A DNA stretch of 64,000 nt from Neospora caninum Liverpool. Taxonomy: Eukaryota; Apicomplexa; Conoidasida; Eucoccidiorida; Sarcocystidae. Where the stretch lies: positions 2,971,101 through 3,035,100 of the forward strand of contig NC_018396.1 in assembly GCF_000208865.1 (NCBI RefSeq). The letters run 5' to 3'. The position numbers and the translations under genes are program-made. The notes below the pieces were generated by a model. The model was not told the DNA's origin. It worked only from the letters and a program-made list of their open reading frames with translations, and did no database searches. Of the stretch, positions 24,047 through 36,504 are shown piece after piece. Positions within the stretch are counted from its first letter, which is position 1; every line of letters begins with the position of its first letter.

Positions 24047-26018
24047 CACCGAGGCTCAGTTCGAGTGTTGTTGCCTCTTTCTGTGTTGCGAGTGTTTTTG
24101 GAAGCAGGCTTCCGAAGATGCGCTTCATTGTCTTCATCGTTCGCGAGATCGCGTCGTCGGCGTCGCTATCACGATGTAGTAGTATCCGGGTACACCGGTC
24201 GCTGGCCCCCCAGCCTCAATTGCTCTGTTACGAATTCGTAATGCTTGACCCTGCGCGTGTCAGACGCTGCAAAGCTCAAAACGCATCTGCAAAGTACTGC
24301 GCAGCCGCGACTTAATTATTACTTTCTCGCCCGTCAACTTGCTCACATATTTACGAGGAATTGTAAATTGCCAGCTGGACTATTCGGCGGCCCCCTGACC
24401 GGTCCGGCCTCTACAGCGGTCCACACCCTTCCCTCGCTTTGTCGCGAGATTTTTTCAAGCCCATTTCGGCTGGTGAAGAAAAGGCTTGCGTGTGACAGAG
24501 TTGTTTGTGTCTTGTGTAAGAGAAATGGGGCATTTCTAGGCATCCTCGAGCGCTCAGACCGCCGGGATGCGAGGCTTTCGGGTCTGGGTTACCGCGGCGA
24601 GCCTCGCGTAAAGTCGACCTCGACACGCGAGGCGCCCCCGGCATGCATCCGCCGCCTTTTGCACATTTTGTCCTCTGCTTCATGGCGCGACAGCGAGAGC
24701 TACTCGGGAAGGAGATTGACTCCTCTGTGTCATAAGCCTTTGCTTTACGGCCCTCTTGGTCGATGATTCAAAGATCCTCTTCAGCTTTTCGAACGTGTTC
24801 TGGCGTCTTTTAATACGCTGCCACTTTCTCTCTGAAGGGGAGGCAGCGCTTCAGTTTTGATCGGACATTCTTGAGGCCGTATAAGGGACGCGAAAAACTC
24901 AGCCCCGGGCGGGACTCGGCCATACTTACCCGGGCCCCCATTGCACGCCTTTTCGACGTCATTTTCTGCCTTTCGTCGCGGTCTGTTGATCTTTTTACAT
25001 CGATTGCTCTTCACGTGGCGACTGCCGCGAAATCGAAGACCAATGTCGAGGAGACAGAGCCGTGGCGCGCTTTCCTGGACGAGACAGACGCTCGGCGACA
25101 CTTCCCCATGTGCTCGGTTTTTGGGATTTGTGCCCCTAAAACGAGTACGAACGACGCGCGCGATTCTCTCCCTTGCCATCGTTCGTGCGTGCGTCAACTT
25201 GGCAACAGAAAAGGCCTTTCTCCGACAGCAACGCACCGGTCAGGTGTTCGCCTTTCGCTGGAGTTCCCAGAAACAACGCGCTAGACTGGCTTTCACCGCA
25301 CGCAGCACGGCCGCGCAAAGGAACCGCGAAGCCATGACGAAGAGTTGGCGACTGCAGAGATGCTTTCTCTATGATCTCGGAACCATCTAGAGAGCTGGAA
25401 TAGGTCTGTGTGCGGGTACGGAGTGCATGTCCATGTGGAGGGCGCGCCAGCGGACAGTGTGTCTCCCTTAAATACTGGTTTGCACCCCTTCGTCCGACCT
25501 GTAGACACCGGGGAACTTGGCCGCCCGGTTTTTCTTGGAGACGCATTCCCTTGGATTCACTGCGTTCGCCTGGGGACGCCTTTTCTCCATGTGCTCTTCT
25601 TCAAACCGGTGGATTTCCGTGGCGACAACGCCGACACCTGGCGTGCTCCTCAGCGAATTCGCGGCCCCATCTTGTTTTTTCTTTCCGACGCTTGGCTTCC
25701 TCCGTCCTTTCAACCGTCTTTCCTGGGGAGGCTGCTTACTAGCCTCTTGCCGGTTAAAGGCGCTCTCGCGATCTTCAACTGGGCCTTCACTCTTTCTGCC
25801 GCCTCTTTCCTCTCACTGAGACACTGCTGTACCGGCACTGGCCGTTCACCCTTCCACGCGTGGGTACTCGTAGACTCCGTACGGGAGAGGCGTAGAATCA
25901 GGCCTGTGGAGAGGGGGAGACTGGAGAGAAATCGACTGTTTTCGGACGGGAAGAAGAATTGCCTGCCGTCGACAGGGCTGCGTGGACCGACTTTTGGTCG
26001 TGTGCGCAGCAGACAGCG

Positions 26019-27173
26019 ATGTTTTCACGCGGCTCTCCGCCGCCGGAGGAGGGAGGTGCCGGGGGTCGGAAGGAACTGGCCGGAGAGCAAGATCACTTGT
26101 CCTGTTCAGACATCCCCGGCGTGGTCCGAACTTCCCAGTGCCCCAGTGTTTCTCCAAATGACCACGGCGCCATGAGACAGCTCTGTGGAGGCCGGGGTCC
26201 ATCGGTCCGTCTGTCCAGTGACGACGTCGGGGACGTTTGCAAGGGCGACAGGAAGCCGTTCAAAGGTGTACAGACACCGTGCTTTTCTCGGTCTTCGCTT
26301 GAAGCGTCGACAACCAAGCTCGCGAGGGAGGTTGAAAGAGGACTCCCTCTGCAAAGGAAGGAGAGTGAAGAAGAGCCGGAACAGCGGCGCGAGATACCCG
26401 CGCCGCCTCCCCCGTCTTTTCTCTCTTGCGCTGCGCCTTTTCCGCCTGCCTCGCAGGTTGGTGGCCGAAGCGATTCGCTTCAGAAAGCTTCACGTGTGTC
26501 TGCTTCGACGCGCTCGTTCGAGGAAGAGGCGCCGCGCCCTGCCTCAGAAGTCGTGTGTTCGGAGGATATGTGGCTGCCGGAGCGCGATACCGGGAGGGCC
26601 GCGCCTCCTTCGTTTGCGAGAGACCATCAGACTTTGCCTTCCGAGAGTCTGCAGGGCGGCGACAGCCAGCTGCATGCGCACACGAGACGAGACGGAGGGA
26701 AGGGGAGCCATGGCGCTTCCATTTCCCGCATCGACTCTCTCGTTGCCGGGATGAATGAGGAGGAATGGACAGGGGTGACCTTCCACGTCGATGACGCGCA
26801 GAAAAGAAATCCTTGCTTCCTGCTGCAAGGACTTGTCGACGCACTCGCACCACGGGAGCAACAAATCTCCGTCCACGTCGCTGAACAGGTGAGGGGCTGA
26901 AGCCGAAGAACCACCGGCAAGTCCAGGAGAAGACAGGAGAGCGTGAGAAACAAAAAAAAACAGGAAAAGCTACGAAACGCCGTGCATCAGACAGAAAGGG
27001 GCGCCTGCGTTGTGACGACAAAAACTTTTCCACGCACGCTGCACAGACAATTACGGAGTCCTCGCCGTTATCTACCAATGGGTCCCAGTCGTCAAGAAGA
27101 TTGGAGTGTGTGTGATGGGGCAACACAGAGCTACGTGTGATCTCTTCCTGGCCGCAACATCGTCGCACGTCTT

Positions 27174-27204
<31 letters not shown>

Positions 27205-30200
27205 GTATAGCAGGCCAGAAGCGTCAGCTTTGTTCTGTGTTTCCCTTTCGGTTTCTTCGTGTCTCCGTTTTCTGATGGTTCTTTGCGAAATGCTTCCCTT
27301 TTTCAGATTCCCGCCCTCGAGTCCGTGACCTTGCGGTTTGCAACGAACCGGGCGAAGCTGCGCTTCAGCGAGCTTTTTCTGCGGGGTTTGAAGGCGCGGA
27401 AGCAGTCCTCTTCTTGGTCGTTTTTGGTAAGTTTGCATTTTCATTTTGGGATTCCCCCCCTTGTCGTTCAACCTTGCTCGCCGTGTCCGTGCTTCTTACC
27501 GTCCGCCCCCGTTTCGCCTCGTGCACGCTCTGTAACTCGATTTCCCGCTTCCTGCTGCACATCTGCGTGTGGGGAGAGGTCGAGACATGTCTCGGAGCCG
27601 CCTCCGTCTCCACGCGCCGCCTCGTTTTCTCTTGTGTCGCCTCGCAGATTCCCGGCGTCATTAATCCCCAGACGGGCTTTATTCTCGCTTCGGGATCGCC
27701 TTTCCACTGGCCTCTCGGCCTCGCGGGCGCCATCGTGGAGGCGGAAGAACGCGCCGAGCGCGCTGCAGCCTTCCACGCCTGTCAGCACCACCCACCGCGG
27801 CACGCCTGTGCGTCCCTGTCCTCTCCCGTGTCTTCCGCTGGAGAAAGAGGCGAGGGAGGAGACACGCCGGAAGGAAGAAGTCCGCCGTCCGCCGTTGCTC
27901 ACCGCACCAGTAGTCCTGGAACGGGCGGCAACAGCCGAAACACAGTTGAATGCAAGTGTCTCTGTCACGGCGCAGAGCGGCGTTGCGGAAATCAAGACAC
28001 GACGCCGAGACAGTCGTCGAGTTGCGGCGCGAAGGGGGCGGGAGGATACGGGGCAGAAACGCAAACGGCAAATGCGAACGGCGAGTCTTCTGCGCGCTCA
28101 CTGGTCTCCTGTTCGCCGTCGTATCTCACGGGATCTTGTCGGAATGTTGCCACGAAACCGATGGAGGCTTTCAGCCCGTGCGCCGACGCTTCTCCTTCGG
28201 GGCCTAGGCCAGCGCTGTGTCCCTGCGGGCACTCCGACGCGTCCTTCGCGTCTCGGCCTTTCGCTGGTTCGGCCTCGTCGCCGTGGTCTGCCCTCGTGTC
28301 TCCGGTCGGATGCAGCCACGCGGATCCAGGCTCCGACTTCGCCTTGATCTCCTTCGTGTTCTCTTCCGGCCCGAAGGACAGCGGACCGTCCCCCAGGTCG
28401 GAGACGGCGCAGGACGGTCAGCGCCGGTGCATGCATCGAGGCAGTGACACGCCGTCCTGCGTCAGCAGCACGTGGAGCCATACGAGCAATTCAGTTGAGG
28501 ACGCTTCGGCCGAAGAAGCCTTTCCGCTGGATTCACGCGACCAAGTTGTCTCAACGCCGAGTCAAACAGGCGCGAAGAACAGCCCCTGCGGCGTTCCCGG
28601 CGGGCCGTGGCTGGCACCGAGGCGGCGGCGGAGAGACCGAGACGAGGAGCGACGAGGCGCGCGCGCGGCCGCTGGACAGCCCGAGGAAGCCAAAGCAGAA
28701 GGCTCACCAGCCGCGCAGGGAGACGCCGCGCCGCATGAAGCTGTTTCGGCGGAGCGGGTGAACGGGGCAGGTGAATCGGGGCGAGACAACGGGGAGAAAA
28801 GCGCGAGGGAAAGACCAGGCCGAAACGGGAGAACTCGGCGAAAAACCAAACCGCCCATCACCATCAAGTCCTATGTCGTCTCCAGTGACACGTGGCAACT
28901 CGGTGAGGCCCCCGCCATACACCGGCGCATTTGCCCCGCGTTCGCGGGCCGAGCTGCAGACAACGGTGCCGGCTCTACGCTTTGTGCAGAATGCTGACTC
29001 AAACCTAGCCGTCAGCTTGAGACGCTCACGCCACGCCCACAATCGCCCTGCCGCTGGAGGCCGGAAGAAGCCCGAGTCGTCGCGTGCCTCTCAGTCGAAC
29101 AGAAAAACGCCTTCGGAAATTCAACTCTAAACTGAACTCTCTGGCTTTATCTCCGGATATATCGATATATATATACATATAGAGAGAGAAAGAGAAATAG
29201 TAGTGTTTGTGTGCGTCCATATGAATAACTCTATGCAAATGTGCATAGTTCGTTCGTATATATATGTGCCGGCGCACCGCTGCAGGCGGGTCCTTCTCTT
29301 TTCAGGGGGTCTACGATTCGCCGAGACACGTGCCGGTCGTTGTCTCGCTGCAGATACGTTTCCGCGTGCAGTCGAGTCGGTTTTTCCCTCGTTTTTCCCT
29401 CTCTGGGCCTTCAGGATGCATCGAGTATGGGAGTCACTGCATGCCTGGACAGCGCGCTTACAACGAGGACCGCGTTTGCGTCGTTCCCGCAGTCGATGTT
29501 TGCACGCGGGAAGGATGCTGCAAAGCACACACCAAGGTACCTCTTCAGGTGTTTTTCCACCCTGTGCATGCCAATGTCTCCTCGTGTCCACCGGTTGCTT
29601 CTGAATTCCACCGCTTCTCCCCTCTCACCACGTTTTCTTCTTGTGTTCTCTCGTTTCTTCGGGTTGCTAGTGTTCGAATTCGCCTTGTCAATTTTTGTTC
29701 GTAGTTGTGTCTCGCAATGAGGCACCAGAACGTGACGGCAGGCACCCCGCAGTGTCTGTTGGAGAAAGCAGGCGCTTGAGGAGTGCGTTTTGCTCTCCTG
29801 GTCGTCTTGCTTGGATATCTGTGTCCCCTCCGTTCCCGCCGCTTCTCTAATTCTGTTTCGTCTCCGGTTTCTCTCTTCCCGTCCTGACTATGTTGCTTCG
29901 GGCTCATGAAGGATCCGCGCCGTATTTCTGCTCGGGATCTGCGGTCTGCCATAGTCTGCGCGTTTCCGGTTTGCGTTCTCTTCTGCCGCCACGCGCTTTC
30001 GGCGCTTCTCTTTTTGTCTTCGTTCCCGACCTTGCAGGCCATGTTTTATGCCGTGTACGACGGTCACAACGGCGAGGAAGCCGTCAATTACGTTCAGGAG
30101 CATCTCCACAAAAACATCTTTCGCTCTCGCGCCTTCCACGGTAAGCCACGCTGGCATCAAAAAATGCAGCTTTCGCATGCACGAACGCTCTTCTTGACCG

Positions 30201-32213
30201 AAAGCCCTGTCCCCCCCCCCCCCCCAAAACCTTGCCATGCATCCTGTACAGTTCCCCGTCATACATTCACTTACTTGCACTCCTATCCTGTGGGAATCCA
30301 CCCAGTGTTCTTACTGTATATCTGTATACATCCATGTGTGTGGAACGCATGCGTGGGTATGGGTAGTCAGATGGATTCCGCTGTAGATGTCTGCGGACGT
30401 GGCGGCGTTTTCCTGGTGTGTGCTTCCGTTTGTAGGGGACGTGTCGAAGGCGATCCGCGCAGGCTTTCTCGCCACAGACAACGCTCTGCGCGCGATGGTT
30501 ATGGAGAAAATCCGGGGCGAGGGTTATGACGACCAGGACATCGTAAGCTGCACACGCTGTCACGCACTTTTGACCGTAGCAGACCGAGTCTTTGTAAAAA
30601 GCGGCTGGGACGCCGTTTTTCTCATGCCTTCTGTGTGTCGAGAGCCTGCTCACTGCCTGTCTTTCAGTCCCCCTTCTCAAGCGGCACGACGGCCTGCACG
30701 GCGGTGGTCCGGGATATGCAACTCTACATTGGGAACCTTGGAGATAGGTGAGAGGCCGGAGCAGCAAGGTACAGATTGCTAGTGCAGCTACACGGCTGTT
30801 CATTTTCGGAAGACCTCGACAGGCGGACACAGATATACGCGCGGAATCTGCACATACCAACATATATACCAACATATATATATATATATATATATATCCT
30901 AGCCTGTGGACGTACATCTGGTTGAGCAAGCGTGAACGTCTTTTAACACGAACACTTGGGGTAGCCGATTAAGACAGAGGTCGCGCGGGATGTGTTGCGT
31001 ACTCTGCTTGCACGGACTGGCGGGCGTCGGCTCTAAGGATTGTAGGGAAACTGCAGACCAGAGGGCCGCAAGGGTCCGGGGGCTTCGCGACCGAACGTTG
31101 TCTCTCTTCCCTGTTTGCACCCTCGATGCTTCGCTTGTGTCGGGGGGTGTTCTGTGCGTGGCAGCCGATGTGTCGTGTCCCGCGCGGGTCGGTCGCATCT
31201 TATCACCGTGGACCACTCTTGCCGCACGAACGCGGATGAGCAACAACGTGTGCGAGAAGATGGCGGGCACTACGACACCGACGGCTACCTCAACGGCGCC
31301 ATCGGTGTGTCGCGGGCGTTCGGCGCCTTCGACAAAAACTGTGGACAGAAACTCTCTGGGTTGACGTGCGAACCCCAGATCCACAAAGAAACTCTCCGAA
31401 GAGGTACAGAAGAAGAAAATTCGAGCCGGTCACAGCGCACTCCAACGTTTCGCCGCGTTCGTGTCTCCGTCGTGGTTCTGTTTACGTCCCTGCGTTCGCA
31501 GTTTCCGTGTCCGTGATCGCCCGGTGTCAGCGGCGACGTCAAGCCCCTGTTGACGTGTGATGTGGAAAATAGACTCGCAGTACCGCAGGGTCGGCAGATG
31601 CCTGCGCGTTGAACGTCTGCTCCAGCTTGCGGCTTCCGGCTCCTGCGGGAAGGTGCGTCTCAAAGAGACGAAGCGGCCTAGGGGCACTAGGAAAGGCTTT
31701 CAAGAGGAGTTTCCAAATGGTTCGTGCTTCTTGTGGCCTTTTTCAGAGGACGAATTCATGATCATCGCGTGCGACGGCGTGTTCGACGTGATCAGCTGTC
31801 AGGAGGCTGTGAATTGCGTGAGGAAGCATCTGAGAGGCGGCGGGACGGCCGAGACGGCGGCGCAGACTTTGTGCAAGTTCGCGTTCGAGCGACGGTCTCT
31901 CGACAACCTCTCGGCGGTTATCGCTGTCTTCCAGTCCCCCGAGCGTCTCCAAAATAAAGACAAAAAACCCGATGGGAGCCCGACCGCCGCAGACGCCGCT
32001 TCAAAAGAAAATTCGGCCGCAGCAGGGGCCAGTCCCGGCTCTGCGCGTCCCCCCTCGGGTGCTCCCGTTGGAGCCTCAGCTGGCGACCGCACTGGAGGTG
32101 TCTCCGGTGGAGCCTCAGCAGCTGCAGGCGGCTCAGCGGACGGGGCGTGCGCTCCGGGCGAAGGTCCGCCTCGAAGGCGGATCAACTTCGCCGCCCTGAA
32201 GGGGTTGTTATAA
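26019..32213 (+). CDS. PP2C-family (PPM) Ser/Thr protein phosphatase with long N-terminal extension
   Basis: Nine exons: 26019-26888, 27307-27426, 27648-28902, 29415-29536, 30038-30140, 30436-30542, 30668-30747, 31165-31403 and 31747-32213. Junction phases agree and give about 1,120 residues. The catalytic domain spans roughly residues 749-1025 and keeps the family motifs in order: RAYNEDR, VYDGHNGEEA, SSGTTA, LGDSRCVVSRAG, TVDH, GVSRAFG, ACDGVFDV and DNLSAVI. The metal-coordinating aspartates lie in NEDR, DGH, CDG and DN, so an active Mn/Mg-dependent Ser/Thr phosphatase is expected. The first ~748 residues are mostly low complexity, with ordinary-looking blocks over exon 2 and the start of exon 3 and no recognised domain. 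A Gly/Ala/Ser-rich tail of about 95 residues follows. The start is the first ATG of the open frame, with G at -3. No signal peptide or transmembrane segment is evident at this start. Substrates are unknown. Confidence 0.9.
27174..27201. repeat. TA microsatellite in PP2C intron 1
   Basis: A (TA)n tract of about 28 bp within intron 26889-27306. Introns 3 and 7 of the same gene also carry TA tracts. Confidence 0.9.
29157..29180. repeat. TA microsatellite in PP2C intron 3
   Basis: An interrupted TA tract followed by a GA-rich run (29181-29198) within intron 28903-29414. Confidence 0.85.
30211..30225. repeat. Poly-C tract in PP2C intron 5
   Basis: Fifteen consecutive C residues followed by A4 inside intron 30141-30435. 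The run is prone to sequencing length error but lies outside coding sequence. Confidence 0.9.
30874..30898. repeat. TA microsatellite in PP2C intron 7
   Basis: An alternating TA tract inside intron 30748-31164. Confidence 0.85.
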
Positions 32214-35200
32214 CGGATTATGGTGAACAGACCGCCTTTTTGACGACTGTAGGGGCGGCGAGTCGACGATGTCTCGTGCGGGAGATGAGCTGTCCGCCTG
32301 GCGTTGTTTCCCTTGTTGCCAGTAGGGCAAAACACGTTCAGCGAGTGGGAATCAGATATTTCCACGTGTGGACGCAACGGGGGAAAACGAAGTAGAAGGC
32401 GTGCTCCTGTGCCAGAGTTGCGCAGAAACGTAAAGGGAAAGCAGATGCAAAACGATGTTGGCACAGAAGAGAAACAGCTTGGAAGATCTGCTGTTGGGTG
32501 GGGCCAGGAGGCAAGTATGGCTGCGGTGTAGGCTCGAGGCTCGTTGAAGCCTTTCAGGCAATCGACTGGGAGGCTTTTTTCGCAGGAACTTCGACGGTCT
32601 CAATGCCGAATCTGGAGAGACGGTTTTGCCTCACCCGGGTCTCAGCTGCGGTCACACACGAGCTACGCACAAGGCGTCTTGTTTTGCACTCTTGGAGTTT
32701 CTCTTTTGCTCCCCCAAGAGCCAGGATGCGAAGAAGTGCTGGAGCGGCAAGTTTGCCGAGGTCGTGACCCGAATAGGAGACAGTAGACAGCGTGTCTTGA
32801 TGGATCGGTCGAGACAGAAACAGCTTGCAGAATGTTTGACGCGGCTGGAGCAGTCGGCAGCGGGTGTCCTGAGGTGGACTCGTCGTCCTCCCACGGCTCA
32901 TATGAAGTGGACACATATGGGGCGGTAGGTGCCCGCGCAGGTGACACGGAGAGGGTCAAGAGGCGGGCTTGTACAAGAACCTAGACTGCACGGCAGCATC
33001 CACGTTTAAAGACTTTGACTAATGGGTATCTCGTGCGCATACTCGCATGTTCTGTCTGAGAATGGCAATTGTGGCGCTTACGCGACAGGGAAGAACCAGT
33101 CGAAAAGACATCCACTAACGTCTGTGCATCATGTACTCAGTGTCTTCCGCATCCCCTTCGCGTTCGTACGTGCCTTAAGAAAACTGTTCAGCTCTTGGGG
33201 GTTGGCGCTTGTGAAAATATTCTGTTCTGAGGAAACGGGGTGATTGAAGGAACCCATCAAAAGCGTTACACACACGCGTAAGCACACCGACAGTGGGCCG
33301 CAGGCTGAGTGAAGCCCGAGAGTTCCGCTGCCACTCGATCCGGGTTGTACACGTATTTAGTGGAACTAGTTGGGACCTCCGGACGGCGAAAGAACTTGAC
33401 ACCGTGTGGTACCCGTTGCCGATACACAAATTTATTCCTTTAGCCATCCTCGGCGGTGACTTCGGATCGCAGGAACGGTCCTGTGGCAGTCCCGTTGTTG
33501 GCTCGCCACGGTGCACGCATGAGAAAGCCGCCGACTGTCGCTCTGTCCCCTCGGACTGTTCACAGTCCATGGCAGATGAGTGGGAGAAGACAGAGAATCG
33601 AGGAACCGGGCGACATTAGGCCTGTCCCGCTTAGCGGAGGGATGAGAAGTTGTTCAAAGTGCCACGTAGACCCTCTTTGCCGGCTACGTATATGTGAGCA
33701 AAAGAAGGGAGAACAACATGGGAAAGACAAGAGGGAAGCAGAAAGCGGAAAAGTTTATTGGACATGGTCCTAACATCTAAGAAGCGTTCGGGGCCTTCTC
33801 CAAGCCGTTTCCAGCTTCTAGTGCGAGCCAGAGCACTAGTGAGGTGATCGAGTCGGTTCTGTACGGTTTTTCATACGTGTGCAAGGGGGGAGATACGCTA
33901 CTGGTCTTTTTCTGCTGGCACTATGGTCGCAGCAGGAAGCCTAAACATCAATTCATTTTCTGCGTACTATGCTACATACATAACGTTTACGCAGAGAAAA
34001 CTTGCATTCGACACATGTGCCACTCGTGAGTTTGGTTCTGTTCCGGTTTGGCCTTGCCGATGCCGTTCTCCGTCATTTGGAGCGAGAGCGACCGTGGAAA
34101 GAAGGGATAGGACTCTGCGCTTGGTCGGTGCCGAAGAGAGACGACCTTTATGGTGTGCCGCGGCAAGAGGGTGTAGGCAGTCACGGCTTCCGAACCCCAA
34201 ATGCAGACTGGTACAAAGACGTTACCATATCCTCCGTACAAAGCCGGCAGTAAGAACATGCAGGTCACACTCCGTATTTTCTCTGAGCTACCGGTTCCAC
34301 AGCGGGCTGCAGACTTCACGTGATTTATTCCGATCCACTTCCGACTTCGTTACCATTACCAGTTTCCGTCCTGTCACCCTTCTTGTTTCGTGTAGAGGTC
34401 GCCCATGTGGAGATCAGCGCTGTGCGCTTTCAGAAAACCGTAAACGATAGGATACGGGGCAGCTTCTCGTTTTCAAGCACCGGCCTTCAGGATTCATTCT
34501 TCTGATTCTTCATGGAAAGCTTGCAAGCGACAAGGCTGGGGGCCACAGATTACTTCGAAACCCATTCAGACGAAGATGTCAGGTCTCCTGCTCTTCTCCC
34601 GGTCGGCTATCTAGCATTTTGAGACTGTCGCTTTGACATTCGCATTTGGTGCCGCGCGTGCTCCCCGTACACTGCCGAAACTTCGTGACGAGGAGCGGCA
34701 GTGGAGCACAGAACAGAGACACGCGAGCGTCCGTGCACAACAGGAAGAGCGACGTCGGTAATCTCTCTGGGCATCCAACTGAGGGAACTTACCGCTATTT
34801 TTAGTGGTGTGAGGCATGTTAGGTAATTTGAATTGGGCGCGTGTTTTGACACAGGAGACAGTCACGTTTTCGCTCGAGACGCAGATTGTGACGTATCAGA
34901 GAAGATGAGTGACCAGTCTTCTCACAATGCCGATAGTGTTAACTCCATCTTGTGTTGCTGTCCAAATATGCGAGCCTCAGCCAGCAAAAGCCGATGATGT
35001 TGCTCCGGCAGCTTGCCTAAATGATCCTTTGGTTCCTGGTAGGGACACTGCGAACTTTCACATCCTGGCAGGCATGGCCATACCCCGCAGCTGTCTACAC
35101 CACTCAGTACGTGCAAGACGTTATGGGCACGCGGCATCAGACTGATTAGAGGTGCAAAACCTACCTGAGTAACCTGCAGATCGTCCTGCATTCATTCCGG

Positions 35201-36504
35201 CCAGTGTAGCACGCGCAGTGGTGTAGAGTCCACCCCGCGAAGTGCCAGAGCGCCTAAGACCCCAGAAGGCGCAGAGGAGGCAGAAAGCAATTTCCTGCTA
35301 GAGCCGTAGACTGTCCACTCTTGTCCTCCGCAGTTCCATTCAAGACAACTCCAGAGCCGGATGAGAAATTGGGCCTAACCTCGGCGCTCGTTCGTCACCT
35401 TACAGCGTAGAGAGAGGTGGCCCTCGCGTTTTTTACCCTCCGATGGCAGGCGTGACGAGCGCTGCGTCCGGGGGAGAAACTTCGCTTCTCTTGACCGACG
35501 CCTCATTTTTTCCCAACTGCAAAAGTGTGTAGACGTGTATTTGAAGTTTCGACGTCGCAACCGCTCCGGCATGTACATTTGGATGCCCGTGTCTCCTCAT
35601 GCACAGGGCGGCAAAATCGGGAGACAGATGCGGCATATCACCGGCAGCGAGACAGCATCTGTGCGCATCTACTGCAAAGACATCTGACGTTGTTGTCTCC
35701 TGATACGCCGGATTCCCTCTTGTTCCAAGTTTTCCCCCCGAGAGTTCCCGATACCAGTACAGAAAACCCACGTTCTCTCAAGAGAGGACCACATTCGAAG
35801 CGGCGGCGTGTGTTTCCTTTGTGTGAACGGAGTTCGCCAAACTGGAGAGCACACAACATGACGCGTGGCTCTACGTCCGATCTTTTTCCTGCTCCGGTAT
35901 AAAAGGAATGAATGACCAGTTTGCTTTTGGTCTTGAAATGGCCTTGGTCAGTTTCCGTTCGTGTCCTCCGTCCGGAAGCGGTCGATATCGTCGAGCTTTC
36001 TCCGGCAGCGGCCGACACGGGACCCGCCCGTCGCGTCAGCCGCATACTCCGCTGTAAACTGAAAAAAACGAGCGGTTACCAAGGACGAGACACCACACCT
36101 TTCTAAATTCCGATGCTGGGAGGCGCACTGTCTAGGCAGGACGCATAACCCTTTAGAATGGTACCGATCCGCCGCTTCGCAAGCCGGCAGACGTGCGGGC
36201 GTTCCGCGGCATGGAGCTCTACGCAACGCGCAGCGTCCCCTCGTACATTCCAACGTTCTGCCATAGAAGACTGGGAACGAAGACGGCAAGCAGAGGGCGG
36301 CTCTCCGTTGGCAAGTCTCCGTTTCGCTTCCGTTCACTTCATTTCTTGGACGACAAGATCGCGGGCCAGCTCTGTGCCTCGGTATCTTCCCTGAGAGAGG
36401 ATGTGAGGACGGGCACACCTATCGAAGTGTGTACTACAGGGACAGGAATAGGGCCAGCTTCTAGAGAAGCACACAGAGGCACGCGAAGTCAAAGCCAAGG
36501 GAGA
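32214..36504. other. Spacer between PP2C and IF-3 genes (about 4.3 kb)
   Basis: This follows the PP2C stop codon and precedes the IF-3-like start codon. Frames are short (110-175 codons at most), overlap on both strands and show no domain motif. It presumably contains the PP2C 3' UTR and the promoter and 5' leader of the IF-3 gene. I see no RNA gene. Confidence 0.5.

Larger units (their letters stand above)
16762..26018. other. Gene-free spacer between divergent genes (about 9.3 kb)
   Basis: No frame here shows conserved motifs or consistent exon structure; the longest are about 150-190 codons and overlap one another on both strands. The flanks (16.8-18 kb and 24.4-26.0 kb) probably hold promoters and 5' leaders of the two divergently transcribed neighbours. 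The middle (about 18.5-24.3 kb) is less GC-biased, with AT-richer patches around 22.4-23.1 kb. It could hide non-coding RNA, an organelle-derived insertion or a small multi-exon gene that I cannot resolve by eye. Confidence 0.5.
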
